Below, piece by piece: positions 57,572-64,000 of a stretch of DNA of 64,000 bases. The notes below the pieces were generated by a model, which saw nothing but the letters and a program-made list of their open reading frames with translations, was not told the DNA's origin and searched no databases. Numbering within the stretch: position 1 is the stretch's first letter; each line of letters starts with the position of its first letter. The position numbers and the translations under genes were made by a program. The DNA comes from Tricholoma matsutake (taxonomy: Eukaryota; Basidiomycota; Agaricomycetes; Agaricales; Tricholomataceae): contig AP026550.1 in the NCBI GenBank assembly GCA_026075535.2, forward strand, positions 4,340,001-4,404,000, read 5' to 3'.

Positions 57572-58847
57572 GGTTCTGTCTGCCCAGATAAAGCTTGAAG
57601 TCCCTAGTTCCCTTTAGATAACATACTAGCTGTATAGCAGCACTCCAGTGTTCTAAGGAGTATGAATCAAGGTATTGAGAGAGCTGTTGTACTGCATAAG
57701 AAATGTCGGGATGCATAGATATTGCCAAGTACAATAAGCATCCGACAAGAGAGGGGTAGGGAAGTTTGGCCAGGGCGTTCCTGGCATCCTGGGACATACA
57801 TTGCAGATTGGAGCGCCGTAGTTTCAAACCAGGGTCCAATGGGGCAGAAATGGGGTGTGCTTCTTTCTGACCAAACTGTTCCACTATTTTGTCAATAAGA
57901 GCGGTCTGTGAAAGTGCAACAGTATGCATGTCTTGGTCCCATGAGACAGCAATACCCATAATAAAACGTGCCATCCCCAATTCGGAGATAGTCCATACTT
58001 TGCGCATCTGGTTCTTGAAGCGCTCGTTTTTGTCCTTGGAGTCGGCAATGGTTAGATAGTCATTGACATGGACAGCAGCGATAATTGTACCAGTGTCAGT
58101 TTTATGGTAATAGATACAGGACTCACACGAGAGGCGGGTGAATCCCCAATTTAGCATCTGTGCATTAAGGGTCTGATTCCAAATGCGCCCACTCTGTTTC
58201 ATACCATATAAGCCGCGCTGTAGTTGCCAAACCCAGTCCTCCTTGCCCTGCTCCTCAAAACCAGCAGGCTGCTGCATATATTGAATTTCATTGTCCGGAA
58301 GTAAGCCATAAAGAAAGGCTGTCTTTATGTCGACCTGTTGTGCGTCCCAGCCAAGTGAGGTGGCTATGTGTAAGAGAATCCGCCATGATTCCATGCGCGC
58401 AGTCGGTGAGGTAGTTTTGGTGTAGTCCCTGCCATAAATTTGTTCATTTCCTCTGAAGACTAGGCGTACCTTCCATCTAATAGGGGTACCCGCCTCATTG
58501 CACTTAATGTGGAAAATTGGTCTCCCACGCCTAATATGTTTCCCTAGTGGAACCTCTGACCTAGGTATTAGTTTGTATACCCCCATTTCTTTCAATGAGT
58601 TCAATTCCTCCAGATATCCACGCTCCCATCGCATTGCATCAACAGATCTTCTGGCTTCATCCCATGTTTTCGGCTCATCCTCAAATTGAAGTGACTCCAG
58701 ATCAAAATCTACCATTTCTGAGATCAGGGCCTGAAATTGATGCGCTTGATCGCCCAAATCAAGATTATGAAATGATTGTTGGAGTTCTTCCATGACATCA
58801 CGATCATGATCGGAGGATTGATCCGTGATCCAATCATGCAGCCACAA
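57572..58847 (-). pseudogene. Copia RT, truncated before RNase H
   Basis: Reads DLESLQFEDEPKTWDEARRS, VRLVFRGNEQIYGRDY, DIKTAFLYG, GLYGMKQSGRIWN and FTRLSCESCIYY, the usual Copia RT order. The catalytic box is AVHVNDYLTI: the first Asp of V-D-D is Asn, so RT should be inactive. The frame stops at LYLGRQN where the chromovirus LTR starts. The beginning overlaps the upstream frame by 14 bp in another phase, so a frame change separates it from integrase. In the older sister copy this junction is in one frame, which suggests mutation rather than programmed shifting. Confidence 0.9.
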
Positions 58848-61611
58848 TAGCAGCCCAACGCTCCTGCTGTGCCTCCTTTACACATGCAGCACTCTCCAAT
58901 GATTCTTGCACTGCAGCCACTGTTCTAGTAATAGCAGGGCCACCATTGGGGTTTTTGTCTGTGGGTATTAGAACACGGGTAGATCGACGAATAGGTTGGG
59001 CAACAGGTGGCGGTGGTGGTGTCGTGAAACTATTAGAGGGCGCATCAGGGAGAGTGAATTCATGAGAAGACTCAACATCATCGTCTTGCTGTAAAATAGG
59101 ACCAAGGAATGTGGGTAGACTACCACTGGACCCAATATTATCATCCTCTCCTAATTCATCGATTGAAGGTGGTGAATAGCCTTCATGGCTCTCAAGAAAG
59201 CAGACATGATATGAAATATGAACCTTACGCGTTGCGCAGTTATAACAGCGATATGCTTTTGATTTTGGCTTGTAGCCTATCAAGACGCATTCAATGGATC
59301 GTTCAAGTATCTTGGGATTATCCTTTCCTGGGATAAGCACAAACACCCTGCAACCTATCTCTCGAAGATAAGAATAATCAGGTTTTCTCTCGTACCATAA
59401 TTCCCAAGGCGTTAGGCTTGCTAGTGAACAGGTCATAGTCTTGGCGTGCAAGTGGGCAGCTGTGAGGTAGAACTCATCCCACAAATAAGCTGGCAGACTA
59501 GCATATATTCGCATAGTGCGTGCTTTAGCCATAAGCATCCTATGCATTCGCTCAACACGGCCTATGTGAGCTGAGGTGTGAGGTGCCATGAAATGCTGAT
59601 CAATACCACGAGTCTTCAACCACTCCTTCATTTTGTGCGATTTAAGTTCACCGTTATCGGTGATATAGGTCCCGACTTTGAGGCCGGTTTCATTCTCCAG
59701 GGCAAGTTCCCAAGCTTTAAGTTCTGTGAAAGCATCATCTTTATTTTGCAATGGTATAGACCATGGGAATGAGGTGTAGTCGTCTACTATATCCATGATA
59801 TAACGGTTCCCCGCACGCGACGTTACTGAATGTGGTCCAGATAGATCCACCCACACCTTTTCCAGCTTCCTTGTTGCCTTATGGCCTGGTCCCTCCTGAC
59901 GTTTCTTGGGGACTGGAGACTTGGTCTGCTTGCCAAGGACACAGGAATCACATTTAGGTAATTTTTGCAATGAAGCGAGCGGCGCACCAGTGAAAGCGCC
60001 CTTCTTGGCCATATCCCAGAGTGCCTGGTAATTTGCGTGACCCAGATGACGATGCCATGTCTCGAGAGTAGGGGTATTGTAAACCATTAGTGCGTGATCA
60101 GCCTGGGCCGATGCAATGTTGAGCATGTAAAGCTTTCTAGATATGCGCAATCCACGAGCTATGAAGGCACTGGAGGATTTATCAGTGAACCAGCATGTGT
60201 TACTGTCAAAATGTGCGACAGCATTAGAGTCGTCGGCCAGCGTGCCCACTGAGATCAGCCGAACTGACGATTTTGGGATGTAGAGGGCATTACATAAAAT
60301 AATTGATGCACCCCAGGCTATTCTTAGCTGTATATCACCAACACCAACAGCATCAATCGATGAACCACCAACACCTCTGACAGAGCGAGGTGAAATGGGT
60401 CGTAAGGTGAGGAAGTCAGACTTGTCAGGGGATATATGTACTGTAGCCCCAGAGTCAATAATAAAGGGGAGAGCGTCTAAGGTGATGCATGAGCGACAAG
60501 TCTGTGAAAGGGGTTCCACGGTGAGCGCATTGTCAGGGATGGGTGATGTATGGTGTTTCCAGTCCACTGTAGTGGTGAGCTCCTCCTCCACAGCAACCCA
60601 TCCTTCATATTCCAGTGCGTCTGAAGGGTCTAAAGGCAGCGGGTCATGAGCAAGCCCGGCAAATTCCGGTGCAGGTGGGGTAGGAATATCGGGGTCGACC
60701 ATGACAGTGAAGGCACGACCATTAATGTCCTTCACAGTAATAGGAACCTTTGTAGTGCCAGCCGGTAAGGATTTCTTCTCACGGGCAGCCCTGCAAGCAG
60801 CGATCGACTCCTCGAGTGATTTCCCAGCCATACCACCACCAGGTTTAATGCAATATTGTTTTGTGTGGCCAAGTTTCCCACAGTTAGCATTGGTGCAGAT
60901 TGGTGCGTTAGGGAGCTTGGAAGATTTGGACTGTGTGGTAAAAGCAGCATGGTTTTTGGAACCACCATGCTGATCATTCTCAAGTAATGATTGTTTGTTC
61001 TCCAGAAATAATTTGATATCCTTCAAGCCATATGGAGCTGAGAGGGAAGAAGCAGCAATATCTCGTGAAATAATGGAGTGAGCATGTGGAAAATTATCAC
61101 TAAGGGAATTAAGGAGAGCGATGCAGCAAAGAAGATCGGCCTGTATATCACCCATGGCAAAAGTGCGTTCAATTAATGCGCAAATCTTTTCTGCCGTCTC
61201 GGGGAGTGGTGTGTCCTTCATACACTGGATGGAAAGTGCTTGTTGTAAGAGCTGGACCTGCTGAACGGGGCCTTCCTTCTGGTGACGGTCCTGGAGAATT
61301 TTCCAGTTCACATCAGGGCCTACTTTAATGTCCAGGAATTTATGCTCAGACGGAGAGATGCTGGACGCGATAAACCCATACGTGAGGTGGGAATTTGCCT
61401 TCCAGTTGGCAAGCGCTCGGAGTTTGGTAGAAGTGGGCTCAGGTATTCCACCCATAACATACTCATAAAGGCCATTTAATGATAAAGCAATAATAATCTC
61501 CTCGCACCATTCTTTGTAATTTGATTTAAGTTTGTCGAGCTTCTCCCTGGTATATTGCACAGAAAGTTTGATAGGGGAAACGGACGGGGGATCAACAGTA
61601 TCGGTACCCAT
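58834..61611 (-). CDS. Copia Gag-protease-integrase polyprotein (925 aa)
   Basis: Start MGTDTVDPPSVSPIKLSVQY at 61611, about 210 bp inside the LTR. Gag has KSNYKEWCEEIIIALSLNGL and the knuckle CTNANCGKLGHTKQYC (CX4CX4HX4C, residues about 236-251). Protease FIIDSGATVHISPDKS (about 390-405). Integrase: HRHLGHANYQAL with CDSCVLGKQ (HHCC zinc site), KVWVDLSGPHS, MDIVDDYTSFPW (first Asp), YITDNGELKS (second Asp), IGRVERMHRML (Glu), then the Copia GKPEx-like C-terminal domain (VFVLIPGKDNPK, GYKPKSKAYRCYN). It ends at TGA (58834) after IVAA, where the polyprotein should continue into RT. Only this upstream part is undamaged. Confidence 0.92.
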   Translation of the reverse strand: MGTDTVDPPSVSPIKLSVQYTREKLDKLKSNYKEWCEEIIIALSLNGLYEYVMGGIPEPTSTKLRALANWKANSHLTYGFIASSISPSEHKFLDIKVGPDVNWKILQDRHQKEGPVQQVQLLQQALSIQCMKDTPLPETAEKICALIERTFAMGDIQADLLCCIALLNSLSDNFPHAHSIISRDIAASSLSAPYGLKDIKLFLENKQSLLENDQHGGSKNHAAFTTQSKSSKLPNAPICTNANCGKLGHTKQYCIKPGGGMAGKSLEESIAACRAAREKKSLPAGTTKVPITVKDINGRAFTVMVDPDIPTPPAPEFAGLAHDPLPLDPSDALEYEGWVAVEEELTTTVDWKHHTSPIPDNALTVEPLSQTCRSCITLDALPFIIDSGATVHISPDKSDFLTLRPISPRSVRGVGGSSIDAVGVGDIQLRIAWGASIILCNALYIPKSSVRLISVGTLADDSNAVAHFDSNTCWFTDKSSSAFIARGLRISRKLYMLNIASAQADHALMVYNTPTLETWHRHLGHANYQALWDMAKKGAFTGAPLASLQKLPKCDSCVLGKQTKSPVPKKRQEGPGHKATRKLEKVWVDLSGPHSVTSRAGNRYIMDIVDDYTSFPWSIPLQNKDDAFTELKAWELALENETGLKVGTYITDNGELKSHKMKEWLKTRGIDQHFMAPHTSAHIGRVERMHRMLMAKARTMRIYASLPAYLWDEFYLTAAHLHAKTMTCSLASLTPWELWYERKPDYSYLREIGCRVFVLIPGKDNPKILERSIECVLIGYKPKSKAYRCYNCATRKVHISYHVCFLESHEGYSPPSIDELGEDDNIGSSGSLPTFLGPILQQDDDVESSHEFTLPDAPSNSFTTPPPPPVAQPIRRSTRVLIPTDKNPNGGPAITRTVAAVQESLESAACVKEAQQERWAAIVAA

Positions 61612-61804
61612 GATAGAAAACCGAGGTCAGTGGACGACGAGTGTGCAAAGGGAGATGATAGAGACGCAATGGTAGAGCAGCTGGGTCCGTGAAAGACAAA
61701 GGAATTGATCCGAGATCAAAAACGATCGGGGAAACGGATCAGAAGGTATGATGAAGCAGAACGTCGAGTGGCTAGGATACTTTCTCCCGTTGTTCAAAGA
61801 CGAT

Positions 61805-61821
61805 GAGAATGGCCCATAACC
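61805..61821 (-). other. Copia primer-binding site (half tRNA-iMet type), younger copy
   Basis: GGTTATGGGCCATTCTC on the minus strand next to the 5' LTR. The first 12 bases are shared by the three Copia copies in the window, whereas the LTRs themselves have diverged. Confidence 0.82.
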
Positions 61822-62167
61822 TGTAGAAAGTGAATCCTACTATAAACAACTCAGTCTCTGGATAAGTGACTTTATTAATCCATACTATACCTAGTATAAA
61901 CAACTGTTGTAGTAGAGTAAGTACGTGTCAATAAATATGTATAGTAAATATAGCTCACCTCAGTCTCTGGATAAGTGACTGAGATGATAAAGTAAACTAC
62001 TGAAGATATATATATGTGTAATGCATAACAAAAGGATGTGTGTCAAAGGAAAAGAGACAAGGGGAAACTTAAACACGAACTGACCACGTGGATCAAAGGA
62101 AATGCTAAAAATAGCACACACATCAAACACATCAAAAGTGTTATGGACTCACGGTGCGATTCCAACA
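61822..62167 (-). repeat. 5' LTR of the younger Copia element
   Basis: 346 bp, hairpin at 61956-61986 with one mismatch. On the minus strand it starts TGTTGGAATCGC and ends TTTCTACA. Confidence 0.93.
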
Positions 62168-62172
62168 GGACT

Positions 62173-63224
62173 ACCTGCAAGAAGTACTTCCTGGTGGCAT
62201 GTTCAATATTACTGTGCTCAAAATGTCCATGAACTAAACATCTTACCTTGTTTTTTACAATCAAAATGTTGGTTTATTCATCCTATCAAAATTTTCTGTG
62301 TGCTATGCGCACTCTCATCTACACCATGTCAAGATCATTTTTATGGCTGCCTCTGTGGCCTCCTAGTTATGTATTACAATGACTTGGAAGCCTGAAGTTA
62401 TATGTCAAATTCTCAAAGAATGGGCTGAGTGAGTGGTCACAAATGAAATTTCAATCAGTATTTTACAACAAAACACCAAAGCCTATATTGCATTAAACAC
62501 AGGTTGGGCACTGGTACTACTGTATTAGATGGCTGTTTCATGAACAGCAGAGGAGATAAGAATAGTGAAGATACATCAATTTTTAGGAGCATAGTTTGTG
62601 GTTGGAGCTGAACGTGCATCAAATATCTTACCATTGAGGGCAAAGCTCTTAGAGGCATGTTATCAATATTGGATCAAATTGAATACAATACTTTTAATGC
62701 CTGAGTGGCTTGCTACCTTCGACAGTGAGTATGCACACTCCCAATTCAGTATCCAAGACTTTTTTATTTATTTATTTAATTTTTTCCACATCTATCAGTA
62801 TCGAGCCCAGTTTTCAGATTGACTAAAACATTGCTGAAATTAGAAGTTTCTGTACAACATTCAGGGGGCTGGCATAAATTTGGGTCGAAACTACTGTATG
62901 GAATCTAGAGTGTACTAAAAATTGGGTCTGAAATCAGACATTTCAGTTCATCTGAGAAATCTCAATCACCTAACCTTCCCACAGTAAACTACATATATGT
63001 AGACATGATCCGATCACATCATGCCTACTAATCAGTAGTAAATAAGCTTATTTCCCTTACCCGTCAATATGTCCCGTAGATATCTCCCAACTTTGGTTTG
63101 ACTTTAGAGAGTCCCAATGCCCGCCCATTCGGTAGGTGTGGGCGGGTTATCTGTACCTCTCGTCCTGACATTTGCGCATCAGGTACATCAGTTAATCCTC
63201 GGCTCATCATCATCAACACTGTCA
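62173..63224. other. Non-coding, nothing recognised
   Basis: About 1 kb of AT-rich DNA. GGACT just before it is the right target repeat of the Copia element. Short frames have no recognised domain. Confidence 0.4.
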
Positions 63225-63460
63225 TCAATGTTCCATTCTGCCCACCTTTGGCTATTCTTCAGCTCCACTACATCAACACCATCATCAATGTTCCTTCCCA
63301 CCCGCTGTCAGCTCCTCTTCAGCTCAGCATCAGCTCCCATTGTCAATGTTCCTTCCCACCCACTGTCATCTCCTCCTCTGCTCAGAATCAGCACCCATCA
63401 TCAATGTTCCTTCCCACCCACTATTTGCTAATCCTCGGCTCTGCTACATCGACACTGTGA
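63225..63460. repeat. Short tandem array, unit 58-60 bp, about four units
   Basis: The word TCAATGTTCC recurs at 63225, 63285, 63343 and 63401 (spacing 60, 58, 58), each time followed by (T/A)TC(C/T)(C/G)CCACC. Units diverge by point changes. All three forward frames stay open across much of it, but the composition (Ser/Pro/Cys/His) looks like unselected translation. Confidence 0.7.
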
Positions 63461-64000
63461 CCTCTCATGCGCTGTTCCCTTACCATCAACATCAGTCCCT
63501 GCCCACCGCTGATTGTTTCTTTGGCTCAGCTCACTGTTGTCAGCGACCCCACTGTTGATTTTTGGTGCCTATCATCATTAGTGCCCATCACCATCACCAG
63601 TATTGTCAATTGTTCCCAGGCTCAACATTAATGACACCCTCTGTGTTCCCAAGTTTGCTCTCTGGCATAGTGCTCATTTGCTGTCTTCCTCCCACACATT
63701 CTACAGATTCACATCCCTGCTACTCTCCACTACTGCTTATGACATACTGCCTAAAAATGCATGTTTGTCAATGATTGCCACATCACATACCATCAATGCC
63801 AGTCATATTGCCTGCCTTTCACATTGTTCTTACAGCAACTCTGTGTCATGCCCTCAACAGGGCTGTCAAGTAGCATTAAAATTTGTTTTGCCTCTCGGCA
63901 TCAAGCAGCTCAGCATAGTGTTGTCATTAAACTTAATAAAACTGCAACACAGCTTCAGAAGGAATGGGCAAAACACTATCACCAACTTGCAGGTCAGTAA
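63461..64000. other. Non-coding to the window edge
   Basis: A pyrimidine-rich stretch continuing the style of the tandem array. A frame runs off the window end with LNKTATQLQKEWAKHYHQLAGQ, too short to judge. Confidence 0.3.

Larger units (their letters stand above)
51116..62167 (-). mobile_element. Ty1/Copia element with perfect target duplication, hosting a chromovirus
   Basis: LTRs of 346 bp each at 51116-51461 and 61822-62167, flanked on both sides by GGACT (51111-51115 and 62168-62172). The LTRs differ at about nine positions. The chromovirus 51519-57571 lies in the RNase H region. The Copia Gag-integrase frame is still open (925 codons), so this is the youngest Copia copy here, but it has lost about 470 bp of RNase H at the chromovirus junction, has one frame change, and has a mutated RT box. 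Confidence 0.93.

Noticed and set aside
51514..57576. Target duplication for the chromovirus
   Set aside because: GCCAA and GGTTC do not match even with one change, and shifting the LTR end by one base does not help.
58834..58847. Programmed frameshift between Copia integrase and RT
   Set aside because: The sister copy at 36.4 kb reads through this junction in one frame, and the local sequences differ by indels, so mutation is the simpler explanation.
1..64000. tRNA, rRNA, CRISPR arrays
   Set aside because: None seen on reading both strands; short conserved tRNA-like words occur only as retrotransposon primer sites. A tRNAscan run was not possible.

Overview
The window looks like nuclear DNA of an Agaricomycete (mushroom-forming basidiomycete). 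Evidence: many 48-65 bp GT-AG introns, a single-copy gene set with basidiomycete-like proteins (condensin Brn1, lanosterol synthase, Arp9, Rpl30, Pol delta, phosphomannomutase), and a transposon load typical of large Agaricomycete genomes (Helitron, Plavaka, MULE, hAT, Ty1/Copia, Ty3/Gypsy chromoviruses). The species cannot be named from the sequence. No tRNA, rRNA or CRISPR feature was recognised.

Layout: 1-10.6 kb is an old repeat block: a decayed Gypsy chromovirus, a solo Copia LTR, a 490-bp MITE, and a MULE transposase pseudogene broken by a hAT MITE and by a 694-bp solo LTR. The condensin kleisin gene brn1 (8 exons) lies at 10.9-13.8 kb. A Helitron with an uninterrupted Rep-helicase frame lies at 14.1-19.1 kb on the minus strand. 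From 20 to 38.6 kb there is nested transposon sequence: a Plavaka transposase split by a 2.8-kb terminal-direct-repeat element, a decayed unknown gene split by a Copia solo LTR, a truncated Copia copy, a hAT fragment, and a full-length decayed Copia element that hosts a Gypsy solo LTR and a second copy of the terminal-direct-repeat element.

39.2-50.6 kb is a compact housekeeping island: erg7(-) and arp9(+) share a 128-bp divergent promoter, rpl30(-) converges on arp9, and pol3(-) and sec53/pmm(-) follow in tandem. At 51.1-62.2 kb lies a younger Copia element with a perfect 5-bp target duplication, holding a complete Gypsy chromovirus with 426-bp LTRs. The last 1.8 kb is non-coding, with a short 58-60 bp tandem repeat.

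The least familiar item is the terminal-direct-repeat element family (21141-23943 and 32664-35418). It has about 140-bp terminal repeats that begin GGAG and end TCTCCA, a 5-bp target duplication, a candidate primer-binding site and purine tract, hairpins kept between copies (one with compensatory base changes), and a single long protein with no polymerase or integrase that I can recognise. The two retrotransposon groups also show their priming mode in the sequence: the Copia copies carry a site matching the anticodon arm of initiator tRNA-Met (half-tRNA priming), and the chromovirus carries a 10-nt self-primer pair.
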